Assembly: GCA_947474065.1 (NCBI GenBank)
Contig: CANJHD010000001.1
Location: 1-64,000 of the forward strand
Length of the DNA: 64,000 nucleotides
Reading direction: 5' to 3'
Origin: Planctomycetaceae bacterium
Lineage (GTDB): Bacteria > Planctomycetota > Phycisphaerae > Phycisphaerales > SM1A02
Positions 1-9,473 of this stretch are shown one piece after another. Within the stretch, counting starts at the first letter, position 1; each line of letters begins with the position of its first letter. The notes beneath the pieces were generated by a model. That model was not told where the DNA came from. It saw nothing but the letters and a program-made list of their open reading frames with translations, and searched no databases. A program made the translations under genes and the position numbers.

Positions 1-366
1 AAGGTCATCTCGATCAAGGACTTCGGTTGCTTCATCGAACTCGTCCCTGGAACCGACGGCATGTGCCACGTGTCGGAACTGGCGCACGGCTTCGTGATGA
101 ACGTCACTGAAGTCGTCAAGATCGGCGACGTCGTCAAGGTCAAGGTCATCAACGTCGACGACAGCGGTCGCATCAAGCTGAGCCGCAAGGCCCTGCTTGA
201 GGCCCCAGCCGGCGGCGGCGGTGGCGAAGGCGGCGGTGGCGGCAGTGGTGGTGGCGGCGGCAGCGGTGGCGGTGGCGGTCGTCGCGACGGCGGAGACCGC
301 GGTGGACGCGATGGCGGTCGCGACGGTGGACGCCGCGACCGTGAAGGCGCTCCAGCCCAGTACTGA
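1..366 (+). CDS. pnp: Polyribonucleotide nucleotidyltransferase, C-terminal S1 domain and Gly/Arg-rich tail (5' truncated by window)
   Basis: Frame 1 is open from base 1: KVISIKDFGCFIELVPGTDGMCHVSELAHGFV...VGDVVKVKVINVDDSGRIKLSRKALLE is a PNPase-type S1 domain, followed by a GGGGGS/RGG-like tail. Confidence 0.85.
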   Translation, partial: KVISIKDFGCFIELVPGTDGMCHVSELAHGFVMNVTEVVKIGDVVKVKVINVDDSGRIKLSRKALLEAPAGGGGGEGGGGGSGGGGGSGGGGGRRDGGDRGGRDGGRDGGRRDREGAPAQY

Positions 367-390
367 TCGGGCAGTGAGATAGTAAATTTC

Positions 391-429
391 CCTGAGGCCG
401 CCCAAATCTTGGGCGGCCTCAGTGTTTTT
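391..429 (+). terminator. Rho-independent terminator after pnp
   Basis: CTGAGGCCGCCCAA-atct-TTGGGCGGCCTCAG followed by TGTTTTTTG. Confidence 0.85.
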
Positions 430-541
430 TGAAAGAAACTTATTTGAACACGCAGACGGGCTTCGCCCTAAACCCTTTACCTGTAACGATCTATGGAGCA
501 CGTCCCTTTTGAGGCGATATCACTCGTTTGAAACTCAGAAA

Positions 542-589
542 GTATTGATTGTTCAGACTTGCATAAGTCCGGAAACCGGAGCACAATAC
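542..589 (+). promoter_or_regulatory. Candidate structured 5' leader (three-way junction) of the cold-shock gene
   Basis: GTATTG (542-547) pairs with CAATAC (584-589), enclosing GACTT-gcat-AAGTC (556-569) and TCCGG-aaa-CCGGA (568-580). Confidence 0.35.
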
Positions 590-684
590 GATCCGCCTCG
601 GTTTGTTTGGGGCAAGCGGCTCACACAACCGCACCTTCCTGCGTCTTCAACTGTAGGAATGTCTCCAAGACGGAGCGAGCAACC

Positions 685-939
685 ATGTCCAACACCACTC
701 TCGAAAACGTAGAAGGCCAAGTGAAATGGTTCGATCCCCGCAAGGGATTCGGATTCATCGTTGGACCTCAAGGCCAGGACATTTTCGTTCACTTCTCAGT
801 GATCGATCAGGAGGGCGGATTCCGCACCCTGAATGACGCTGAAATGGTCATGTATTCCGCGACTGAAGGCGCCAAGGGATGGGCAGCTACCAAGGCTCGT
901 TCGCTGACCCGCGTCCCAGCCGCCGGCAGCAGCACATGA
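685..939 (+). CDS. Cold-shock domain protein
   Basis: GQVKWFDPRKGFGFIVGPQGQDIFVHFSVI contains RNP1 and RNP2 motifs. Start MSNTTLEN is preceded by GGAGCGAGCAACC. Confidence 0.92.
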   Translation: MSNTTLENVEGQVKWFDPRKGFGFIVGPQGQDIFVHFSVIDQEGGFRTLNDAEMVMYSATEGAKGWAATKARSLTRVPAAGSST

Positions 940-964
940 TCTGTCGCCCAATGCGGCGCGCCTG

Positions 965-2053
965 ATGCATATTCAAATGTCTACTCCCCTGCTGACCGCA
1001 GGTCTGTTGCCTGCCCGACACCTTCGCGTGCCGGGCGCTTCTGTTCAGGGCGGCGCCACTGAGGTGGCTGCCGTTCACGGGGTGCCAAGCCAACCGATTG
1101 CCACGCATCCCTCCGCAAGTGAGTCGCTCCCCGGATGGGCGTTTCTCACGATTGCACTGTGCTCTGTCCTTTGCATCGTTGCACTTGCGTGGTGGATTCC
1201 CTTCCGCATGATGCGCGTGCAACGCACGCGAGTTCGAAACGCGGAGCGGGCGGCCGCTGAGGGTGCTCGCAACGCGGAGATTGCTTCCATGACGCGCGGT
1301 CTTGCGCACGAGATCAAGAACCCGCTCTCCACCGTGGTCTTGAATGCGCAACTCCTGCGCGAAGAAATCCTCGACTCACCTCTCGGCGAATCAGACCGCG
1401 CCAGCATGTCTCGTCGCGTCGACACGCTGGCGCGCGAAGCTGCGCGCCTCCGTGACATCCTCACTGACTTCCTGCGCTACGCGGGTCGCATGCAACTTGA
1501 TCGCCGGCACTGTGACCTACGTGATGCAGTTGGGGAAATCAGCGACTTCTTCATGCCGCAAGCTGAACAAGCGGGCGTTCGATTCATTCTTCATGCTGAC
1601 AGCCATCCGGTCATTGTTGATGCCGATCCATCACTTATCAAGCAAGCGCTACTCAACTTGCTCCTGAATTCAGTGCAGGCGATGCAAGACCTTCCAGAAG
1701 ATCGCGCGCGCACCCTTCAGCTTTCAGTGCATATCGACCACGCAGATAATCGGAGCGGGCAGCCCCGCTGCGCTGCCATCGATGTCGAAGACACTGGTCC
1801 AGGATTGCCTGCCGAGACGATTCAGCACGCCTTCGAGCCGTATCACACCACCAAACCGGGTGGAAATGGCCTTGGACTTGCTACCGCACGGCGCATTGTT
1901 GAAGCGCACGGCGGAAGTATTGAGGCGCTCCAGGCTGTCACTGGCAATGGCGCGCGATTTCGCATCACGCTGCCGCTCGCGCGGCACACCCCACCACGCG
2001 TCACTCCAACCAGTCTTTCGCCTTCAGACGCTCTGGAACATAGGTCTCCGTGA
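965..2053 (+). CDS. Sensor histidine kinase (one TM helix, HisKA + HATPase)
   Basis: TM segment WAFLTIALCSVLCIVALAWW; H-box RGLAHEIKNPLSTV; N-box NLLLNSVQAM; DTGPGLP; NGLGLATARRIVEAHGG. Confidence 0.88.
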   Translation: MHIQMSTPLLTAGLLPARHLRVPGASVQGGATEVAAVHGVPSQPIATHPSASESLPGWAFLTIALCSVLCIVALAWWIPFRMMRVQRTRVRNAERAAAEGARNAEIASMTRGLAHEIKNPLSTVVLNAQLLREEILDSPLGESDRASMSRRVDTLAREAARLRDILTDFLRYAGRMQLDRRHCDLRDAVGEISDFFMPQAEQAGVRFILHADSHPVIVDADPSLIKQALLNLLLNSVQAMQDLPEDRARTLQLSVHIDHADNRSGQPRCAAIDVEDTGPGLPAETIQHAFEPYHTTKPGGNGLGLATARRIVEAHGGSIEALQAVTGNGARFRITLPLARHTPPRVTPTSLSPSDALEHRSP

Positions 2054-3137
2054 CATATGAGATGTCCTTGGTGATCAATGACTCCACTTCCATCTTGAAA
2101 CCATTGTTGAGCATGCCAGCAATCTCGCGCTGCCAACCCTTGTGTCCTTCAAACCACGGATAGGCCGCAATTTCCTTGGCGCGCTTGATATCAGTGTCAT
2201 TCAGCGCAATCTGCACATCATCACTCAAACCACAAGCGCGGTAATCACTGGCGCGGATGCCTAAGTATTTGACATCCGGGATCGCCAAGCGCTCACTTTC
2301 GAATGCCAGGGAGATACTGCCCTGCTTGATCACGCTGTAGATGTAGTGCCCCCACGGATCGCAGTCGAGCAGGCAATAAACGGGCAGGCCAAGTTCTTCG
2401 TTCAGCCGACGTAGCAAGCGGCGAACTCCCCGCGGCGGCTGTCCGCCACCTTCGGTCAAGATGCAATTGTGCTTCTCCCAGAAGCGATCCTCGTTGAAGC
2501 GACTCCAAACGGTGTTCTTCTCCACATGCAGAACGAATTTCGCATCGCACTTCTTGAATTTGATGACATCCGGTTCCACAATCGATGGGATGGCATATCC
2601 ACCGGAGCCCATGCGTCGGCAGTCAATTTCATCGCCCGAGTCAATGATGGTGATGTTGCCCACCATCGTGCCCGCCTTCTTGGCGAAGATGTGCAATTCC
2701 TCGCGGAGCGCCGCGAGTGAGACTTCGAGATCTTCCAAAATGCCGTCCGACTCGTCCTGGTCAGCGAAGGTCTTTTCCTTCGTGCCCGCCACGGTGTGCA
2801 GACCCTTGTAGAACATTCCACGCAAACTGAGCGTCTTCTCGGCTGCAATCAAGTCTTTGATGCTTGAAGAATGCAGCATCGTCTGCATAAAGCTCTTCGC
2901 CTGACTCAGGTTGAAGAGACCGCGCTCTTGCGCAGCGGGCCCCATTTGCAGAATGCCCTTCTTCTTGTTCCAAAGCGTGTTGCTCTTGGTACGCGTTGGG
3001 ACGCGAACGATCGGTTCATTCCCAGCAAGCGAACGCTTGGCTACATCCGTTGCAAGTGTGACAATCTTCTTCTCAGTAGCGGCGTCGCGCTCCTTCTTGG
3101 TGCGAGCGGGCGCGCTGGGTGTCTTCTGCTTTGCCAT
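2001..3137 (-). CDS. top6A: DNA topoisomerase VI subunit A (Spo11-like)
   Basis: Spo11/TopoVIA-type sequence: LRGMFYKG (Tyr region), DEIDCRRMGSGGYAIPS, VEKNTVWSRFNEDRFWEKHNCILTEGGGQPPRGVRRLLRRL, toprim-like PVYCLLDCDPWGHYIYSVIKQGS. Confidence 0.9.
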   Translation of the reverse strand: MAKQKTPSAPARTKKERDAATEKKIVTLATDVAKRSLAGNEPIVRVPTRTKSNTLWNKKKGILQMGPAAQERGLFNLSQAKSFMQTMLHSSSIKDLIAAEKTLSLRGMFYKGLHTVAGTKEKTFADQDESDGILEDLEVSLAALREELHIFAKKAGTMVGNITIIDSGDEIDCRRMGSGGYAIPSIVEPDVIKFKKCDAKFVLHVEKNTVWSRFNEDRFWEKHNCILTEGGGQPPRGVRRLLRRLNEELGLPVYCLLDCDPWGHYIYSVIKQGSISLAFESERLAIPDVKYLGIRASDYRACGLSDDVQIALNDTDIKRAKEIAAYPWFEGHKGWQREIAGMLNNGFKMEVESLITKDISYVTETYVPERLKAKDWLE

Positions 3138-3166
3138 GGTGTCGTTCCTATTTCGGTAGTAAATGA

Positions 3167-5374
3167 TCAGAAGAGGCGTGGGCCGTCATTGCTCGACTTG
3201 TTGCTGCCAGGCTTGCGACTGGCTGCCTTGGCGGCACGAGCACGAAGTTCCGTTCGAGCAGCCGACTCCGGTGCCTTCTTCGCAGTCCGCTTGGGGCTCG
3301 CTGCGGAATCTGGCTTGGAGTTCGCCCGAGCGGCGGACTTGCTGCCGCTCTTACTGCTTGCCTTACTGCCTGCCTTGCTGCTGGTATTCGATTTCCCGGT
3401 CACACCCGCGCCCGACTGCTTCTTGGCGGTGTTTCCGAAGTCAAGCGGCGCAAACGGCGTAGATGAAAGCTGCGCAACCGCTGGCGCGATGGCATCGTGC
3501 ACGATGAGCACGCCATCATCATCCGGTCCGGATGGCTCCTCGTCCTTGATCACCTTGCCATCTTCGTCGAGCACTTGATCCGCCACTGCAGTTCGTGCGT
3601 TGGCTTGTTCCAAGAGCGCGTCATAAATCGCCTTCGGATCAGCACCCATGATGGCATGCACCGCCTTGGCAATCTCGCCGATGTAACGCTCAAACACATC
3701 GCGGCGCAAACCCTCGCGACGCATGCGCTGTCGCTTACGCAGATAGGTGCCAAGCTTGCGCCCGCACTCCATCAACGCCAGTTTCATTTCCTTGCGAATC
3801 TCGTCATAGTCCGCAATGGCTTCCTTGCTCTCGCTGGTGAATGGCACCCAGACGGACGCCATGTGAATCATGATCACCAGTGGTCCAACAGGAATTCCAC
3901 CGCGCGGCTGTGACAAGTTGTAGTTCTTCCAACCCGTTTCGCTCACGGCTTTGAAGCTCGAACACGCACTCTGCTGAAAGAGCAGCGGAACGCGGTTGGC
4001 AAAGCGAATCACACGCGCCGTTTCGTCGCCCGGCAACTCGCCACCAAACGCAATGGCGGCTTCGATCTGGAATGGTCGACCACGATAAACATCCGCTTCA
4101 CGGCTCGACGCCGCGTAGAACTCTGCACGCACACCCTTGAGCATGCCTGCAAGTAATTGTCGAACACCGATCGGCGCGAGGCAATCCGTTGGCGGCGGGG
4201 CTAACTTCGATTCCTGAAAGACTTTGAAGAGCTTCTCGGCCTGCGGCGGACCGATGTCCGCAACCTTCGTGCGGCTCGTCAGCCCAATTGACTCACACAT
4301 GCCACTCGCCGTGGATGCGCTCACGCGACAGAAACATTCCTGCAGGAATTTGAAGAGCGTGCCGCCCTTCTCAGTTGCCTCGTAATCCTTCAGCATTTGC
4401 AGAAGGATTCCCAACTCGATTCCCTTCGGATGCGGCTGGATTTCCTTGGTTTCGCGTGGCAATTCATGCACCCCGCGCGGAAAGACAATGACTCCGTTGG
4501 TCTCGGTGGTGACCTTTGCAACCGCAGCTGCACTCGCCTCTGCGGCGGTCAACACATCGGGCTCATCATCTTCAGTGACGCGGGTCGGCGGCACAAAGAC
4601 AATGCGCGCATGTGGGTTAGCAATCGCGGTCAGTTCGAGGAATTCATCCACCGAACCACGACCGCGCTGGTACTTGCCATCAAGTTCAATGCTGACAGAC
4701 GTGCCAGTTGGGAATTCTTCGGCCGTGAGGAATCCACTCTGCTCAGCAAGCGCGCGCGTTCCCGCGGTCAAGTTGCGAAGACGATCCGGCGGAAAGACCT
4801 TGACTTCCTTATCGAACGTCACTTCAGCGCGGTTGGTCTTCGTATTCATCGCCAACTCGATGTGGTGCGTTGGTTGACCAGCCTTCGGCTTCGTAAAGAT
4901 CGCCATCGGACGACCGGTGGTGATCAGTCCGTACATCCCGGCGGCACTGATACCGATGCCCTGCTGACCGCGGCTCATTTTTAAACGGTGAAACTTTGAT
5001 CCATAGAGCAGACGACCAAAGATGTTCTCCACCTGCTTGCGAACAATGCCCGGCCCGTTGTCGACCACCGTCACGCGGTAGCGCGAACTCTTGGCCGTTG
5101 CTGGGCGCGTTGGCTCAAGGTCCTCAATGATCACCGCGATCTCCGGCAGGATCTCTGCTTCTTCGCACGCATCAAGCGAGTTGTCCACCGCTTCCTTGAT
5201 CGTGGTGAGCATCGCCTTGCGCGGGTTGTCAAAACCCAGCAAGTGGCGGTTCTTGGCAAAGAATTCGCTGACCGAAATGTCCCGCTGCCGAGTGGCCATG
5301 GACTCCGCGTCGACCTTGGGCGTAGCGGACTTCTTCTTCGGTTCAGCCACTACAGCTGCTTCCTTGGCTGCCAT
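3167..5374 (-). CDS. top6B: DNA topoisomerase VI subunit B (GHKL ATPase) with basic Ser/Lys/Ala-rich C-terminal tail
   Basis: FFAKNRHLLGFDNPRKAMLTTIKEAVDNSLDACEEA, VVDNGPGI, GQQGIGISAAGMYGLITTG. AAAGGAGG lies upstream of the ATG at 5374; the supplied ORF extends to 5422. Confidence 0.92.
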   Translation of the reverse strand: MAAKEAAVVAEPKKKSATPKVDAESMATRQRDISVSEFFAKNRHLLGFDNPRKAMLTTIKEAVDNSLDACEEAEILPEIAVIIEDLEPTRPATAKSSRYRVTVVDNGPGIVRKQVENIFGRLLYGSKFHRLKMSRGQQGIGISAAGMYGLITTGRPMAIFTKPKAGQPTHHIELAMNTKTNRAEVTFDKEVKVFPPDRLRNLTAGTRALAEQSGFLTAEEFPTGTSVSIELDGKYQRGRGSVDEFLELTAIANPHARIVFVPPTRVTEDDEPDVLTAAEASAAAVAKVTTETNGVIVFPRGVHELPRETKEIQPHPKGIELGILLQMLKDYEATEKGGTLFKFLQECFCRVSASTASGMCESIGLTSRTKVADIGPPQAEKLFKVFQESKLAPPPTDCLAPIGVRQLLAGMLKGVRAEFYAASSREADVYRGRPFQIEAAIAFGGELPGDETARVIRFANRVPLLFQQSACSSFKAVSETGWKNYNLSQPRGGIPVGPLVIMIHMASVWVPFTSESKEAIADYDEIRKEMKLALMECGRKLGTYLRKRQRMRREGLRRDVFERYIGEIAKAVHAIMGADPKAIYDALLEQANARTAVADQVLDEDGKVIKDEEPSGPDDDGVLIVHDAIAPAVAQLSSTPFAPLDFGNTAKKQSGAGVTGKSNTSSKAGSKASSKSGSKSAARANSKPDSAASPKRTAKKAPESAARTELRARAAKAASRKPGSNKSSNDGPRLF

Positions 5375-5556
5375 TTCGGCCTCCTTTACGTGCGTTCGCG
5401 GTTCAATGCTTCCCGTGCCCAACGTCCTGGATCACGGGCCGCGTAATGCTTCGCCACTGAGGGGCGAAGGGCGGGTACGGTAGCAGGATCGGCTGAATGC
5501 CCTGCCGGACTAGGTTTTTTGCTATCCTCGCCGACCCTTAACTCACGGAGAACATC

Positions 5557-6027
5557 ATGGAAACAAGCCTCATCATTCTTAAGCCAGACGCCGTTCAGCG
5601 CGGTCTCATGGGTCGCATCATCAGCCGCTTTGAAGAGAAGGGCCTACAAATCGTGGGCGCCAAGCTCACGCAAATCAGCCAAGAGCTAGCAGCGGAGCAC
5701 TACAAGGATCACGCGGCGCGGCCGTTCTATCCTGGCCTCGTCAAGTTCATGACCTCAAGCCCGGTACTGGTTCTGGCCATTCGCGGGAACGGCGCCGTGG
5801 CGATTTGCCGCAACCTGATGGGCGCTACTTTCGGCTCAAAGGCCGCCGGCGGCACCATCCGGGGCGACTTTGGCGTTTCCAATAGTTTCAACCTGATCCA
5901 TGGCTCCGATAGCCCGGAAGCTGCCATCCGCGAGCTTTCGCTGTTCTTCAATAAGGGTGATGTCTTGGACTACAAGCGCCCGAGCGACGCGTGGGTCTAT
6001 GACATGTCGAGCGGAACGCCGGAATAA
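5557..6027 (+). CDS. ndk: Nucleoside diphosphate kinase
   Basis: METSLIILKPDAVQRGLMGRIISRFEEKGLQIV... and NLIHGSDSPEAAIRELSLFF (NDK active-site His motif). Confidence 0.97.
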   Translation: METSLIILKPDAVQRGLMGRIISRFEEKGLQIVGAKLTQISQELAAEHYKDHAARPFYPGLVKFMTSSPVLVLAIRGNGAVAICRNLMGATFGSKAAGGTIRGDFGVSNSFNLIHGSDSPEAAIRELSLFFNKGDVLDYKRPSDAWVYDMSSGTPE

Positions 6028-6063
6028 GCGGCACTCTGAGATCCCGTAACGTCTAATAATAAA

Positions 6064-6102
6064 AGCCAAGGCGCCCTTTAAAAGGCGCCTTGGCTGCTTT
6101 TT
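6064..6102 (+). terminator. Rho-independent terminator after ndk
   Basis: AGCCAAGGCGCC-ctttaaaa-GGCGCCTTGGCT followed by GCTTTTTG. Confidence 0.9.
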
Positions 6103-6303
6103 GAACACCATCCGGAATATTCCAGAACCGGCACGAGGGACGGTGCATCTCAACACCAGACTGCCACGGACAACTTCCCGGGGAGGAAAATTCAAAGCGA
6201 ATCGATCACCAGACTCGGGGGTTTCAACCTCAATTGAATCCGCGATGAACTCCTTGCGAAATCTTTCGTAGGACAACAAGCGGACCCCACCCGCCACACA
6301 CCC

Positions 6304-7404
6304 ATGACCACACTTCCTCACAGCATCTTGGACGGAGAAGGTCGGCTTCCTCAGGCACGAGCTCGTCATCGCCGGGAGCGCACCCCTGCCGGAGGCGGCT
6401 CTGGCGCCACACCTCCCACGCCGACCGAGCGTCCCGCGCGCGTCGAGCCCAAAGCCACGCGAGCACAGCGCAGCCGAGCGGATGCCGCGACCCTGAGCGA
6501 GTTGCTGTCTGAGGAAATCGATTTCATGGATCACCCCGACTTTCACAAGTCTGGTGCCGAACGACGCATCTACACGGATGCAGCCGATGTCCCTCGCCCC
6601 ACCGTCACGTGGTATCGACCCATGATGGATGACATCGGCATCACTTCGCCGCGCCGACATGAAGGCGTGGTACTGACTGGTGCACAAGAGCGGGTGATCT
6701 TCATGCAGTTCAACTACGCGCGCTACCGCATGAATCGCATCCAGAAGGGGCTGCGTGGTCGTGCTCCAAGCCCAGAAGATGCGCGGGAGTTGCTGCGCTG
6801 GAACCGCATTGCGACTGGGTATCGCGAACAAATCGCCGAAACGAATCTAGCACTTGTCTTGGCTATGGCCAAGCGCGTTCGACTCGGCGAAGGCGAATAC
6901 GCCGATCTGATCGGCGAAGGCAACATGGCGCTCATGCGCTCTGTTGACAAGTTCGACTGCGGTCGCGGATTCAAGTTCAGCACCTACGCATGTCGATCGA
7001 TTCTGAAGGCATTCAGCCGCCACGGAATCAAGATTGCCAAGCACAAGCAGCGCTTCCCGGTTGAATTTGATCCAGCGCTCGAACAAGGCGATGGTGTTGC
7101 TTCCATCCGAGCAGCCTCAGAACGACAAGATGCTGCAGAAGTCCGCGAAATCGTTGAATCAAACCGCGCTGCACTCAGCGATGTCGAGCGCGAAGTAGTC
7201 ATGCACCGCTTTGCATTCCAAGGCCTTGATCAGGGTCGCGCGCCAACGCTCGCGCAGATTGGTCTCCTCATCGGGCTCACCAAGGAACGCGTTCGACAGA
7301 TTCAAAATCAGGCGCTCGCCAAGATTCGCATGACCCTCGAAGGATCCTCGTCGGGCAAAGGCTCACGAGGCGACAGGCACTCCCCGTCCGTCGGCATGAA
7401 CTGA
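6304..7404 (+). CDS. RNA polymerase sigma-70 family factor with atypical N-terminal extension
   Basis: Region 2: LIGEGNMALMRSVDKFDCGRGFKFSTYACRSILKAFSR. Region 4: AQIGLLIGLTKERVRQIQNQALAKIR. Confidence 0.88.
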   Translation: MTTLPHSILDGEGRLPQARARHRRERTPAGGGSGATPPTPTERPARVEPKATRAQRSRADAATLSELLSEEIDFMDHPDFHKSGAERRIYTDAADVPRPTVTWYRPMMDDIGITSPRRHEGVVLTGAQERVIFMQFNYARYRMNRIQKGLRGRAPSPEDARELLRWNRIATGYREQIAETNLALVLAMAKRVRLGEGEYADLIGEGNMALMRSVDKFDCGRGFKFSTYACRSILKAFSRHGIKIAKHKQRFPVEFDPALEQGDGVASIRAASERQDAAEVREIVESNRAALSDVEREVVMHRFAFQGLDQGRAPTLAQIGLLIGLTKERVRQIQNQALAKIRMTLEGSSSGKGSRGDRHSPSVGMN

Positions 7405-7420
7405 AGAACCTGTCACGCTG

Positions 7421-8698
7421 CTAGTTCGAACGCAATGCACTTGCCTTGCGTGCCGAAAGAACGGCGCTGACGGCTATAGCCACCGTACTCGCTGCATGAG
7501 CCGCGGCAAATAGCACGATGACATAAGCGTAATCCGCGTAACCGGGAGCTGCCTCGTTACCAATGGCACTCGCTAGCACGATCGACAGTGTGGTGCCGGC
7601 GAAGAAACCAACATCGCCGACCGCTCGGAATGAACCGAGTGCAACCGTTGATCCTCCGCTCTCTGCGGCAATCGCAAGCGAACTTGAAAACAGCGCGCCA
7701 GCACTGATGCCGACTGCAAACATGGTCACGGCCATCGCCGCTTGATTCGATGCTGCAAACGGAATGATGGCAAACGCTATTGCGTACACCAAGCCCGCTG
7801 AGATCCGTACGCGCAAACTTCCAATACGGTCGCAGAGCGCTCCTGCTGGGCCCGTACAGAGCGCCATCAGGAGCAGTGGAATTCCGATCAGCCAACCCCG
7901 CTGACCCTTTGTGTATCCAAGGAATCCAGCCAATACCAACGGAAGCGTGGTGGTAATCAGCCCGCCAGTAGCGCGGTCAAAGAATGCCATGACACAACTC
8001 CAAACCAGCGGTCGCGGACGATCATCCAATCGCCCAAGCGGAACCCGTTGCGCATGCGCTGCACCGCTTGCAACCAAGGGACCGGACTCTGGCTCCACCG
8101 CGGCAATTCCGCCAAGCCAACGCCGAAACACGAGCGCTCCGATTGCCACCAAGACACTCGCAAGCGCGGATACCCCAAAGACAGCAAGTGCAACATCCGA
8201 TCCAGACGCCGCATCGTCACTCACGCCCGCAACACGCTGCGCGGCCAAGCCGCCAGCCACTGCGCCAAGACCAAGACCAAGCAGCAGCGGCGTTGATGCA
8301 AGACCCAGCCCCCGCGCAGCATGCGGCCCTGAATTACGTCGGACCAAATCAAAGAGCGAAGCAAAGACCACAACATCAGTGATGCCCTCCGCCGCGCGTA
8401 CGGCGAGCGATGACCATAGTCCGATGGGAGCCGCAAGAAGCCCCAACAGCACGGCGTCCGCAAGCGAACCAATGACGAGCATCCGAACTGGCCCGGACCG
8501 TCGGCGCCACCAGACGAGCAAAGGCACCGCCGCAACCGCGCCGAGCAGGTTGATCGCCATGAATATCTGCGCTTCCTTGACGGTTGCGCCGTAGCGATCG
8601 ACAAACAACTCCTTCAACACTGGTGCGGCCATGGTGTCCGGCATGGCCGAAAGCACCAGGAGCACAGCAATCAGAGACAGCGTCGATCGGCGGGTCAC
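7421..8698 (-). CDS. MFS transporter
   Basis: Multiple hydrophobic helices typical of MFS. The supplied ORF start (8785) overlaps scoA, so a GTG start at 8698 (VTRRSTLSLIAVLLVLSAMPDTM) is preferred. Confidence 0.75.
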   Translation of the reverse strand: MTRRSTLSLIAVLLVLSAMPDTMAAPVLKELFVDRYGATVKEAQIFMAINLLGAVAAVPLLVWWRRRSGPVRMLVIGSLADAVLLGLLAAPIGLWSSLAVRAAEGITDVVVFASLFDLVRRNSGPHAARGLGLASTPLLLGLGLGAVAGGLAAQRVAGVSDDAASGSDVALAVFGVSALASVLVAIGALVFRRWLGGIAAVEPESGPLVASGAAHAQRVPLGRLDDRPRPLVWSCVMAFFDRATGGLITTTLPLVLAGFLGYTKGQRGWLIGIPLLLMALCTGPAGALCDRIGSLRVRISAGLVYAIAFAIIPFAASNQAAMAVTMFAVGISAGALFSSSLAIAAESGGSTVALGSFRAVGDVGFFAGTTLSIVLASAIGNEAAPGYADYAYVIVLFAAAHAASTVAIAVSAVLSARKASALRSN

Positions 8699-8771
8699 GG
8701 GAACAACAAGCCTAGCCGCGCGGGGGTTACACTTCCGCACCGCACCGCGTGAAACGCAGGAGATCTGATAC

Positions 8772-9473
8772 ATGGCAGTAAGCAAGGTCTATGACTCACC
8801 CGCCAGCGCCCTCGCTGGCATCGTCCAGGACGGCATGAGCGTTGCTGTCGGCGGATTCGGCCTCTGCGGCATTCCGGAACACCTCATCATGGCGCTCCGG
8901 GATTCCGGCGCCCGCGAGTTGACCTGCGTTTCCAACAACGCCGGAGTGGATGACTGGGGACTTGGTCTCCTGCTGCAAACTCGCCAAATTCGCAAGATGG
9001 TCTCGAGTTACGTAGGCGAAAATGCAGAGTTTGAGCGGCAATACATGAGCGGAGAACTGCAATTGGAATTCACGCCGCAAGGAACGCTGGCGGAACGCAT
9101 GCGCGCTGGTGGCGCAGGAATCGCTGGCTTCTACACCAAGACCGGCGTGGGAACGGTGGTCGCCGAAGGCAAGCCGCACATGGACTTCGATGGCGCCGAA
9201 CACGTGCTCGAGCGGGGCATTCGCACGGATTTGTCATTGGTGAAGGCGTGGAAAGCTGACCCAGCAGGAAACTTGGTCTATCGAAAGACCGCTCGCAACT
9301 TCAACCCCATGGTTGCCACCTGCGGCGCGATCACCATTGCAGAAGTTGAGGAACTTGTCGGGCTTGGCGATATCGACCCGGATGATGTCGACACCCCGGG
9401 GATCTTCGTGCAACGGATCGTCGTTACCGTTTCCGTCAAGCGCATTGAGCAACGAACCGTCACTGCGGACTGA
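8772..9473 (+). CDS. scoA: 3-oxoacid (succinyl-CoA) CoA-transferase, subunit A
   Basis: IVQDGMSVAVGGFGLCGIPEHLIMALRDSGARELTCVSNNAGVDDWGLG..., ScoA/AtoD-type. Confidence 0.9.
   Translation: MAVSKVYDSPASALAGIVQDGMSVAVGGFGLCGIPEHLIMALRDSGARELTCVSNNAGVDDWGLGLLLQTRQIRKMVSSYVGENAEFERQYMSGELQLEFTPQGTLAERMRAGGAGIAGFYTKTGVGTVVAEGKPHMDFDGAEHVLERGIRTDLSLVKAWKADPAGNLVYRKTARNFNPMVATCGAITIAEVEELVGLGDIDPDDVDTPGIFVQRIVVTVSVKRIEQRTVTAD

Noticed and set aside
5836-6831. 331-aa minus-strand ORF across ndk 3' end and the sigma gene
   Set aside because: Overlaps two well-supported genes and a terminator; no recognisable motif.
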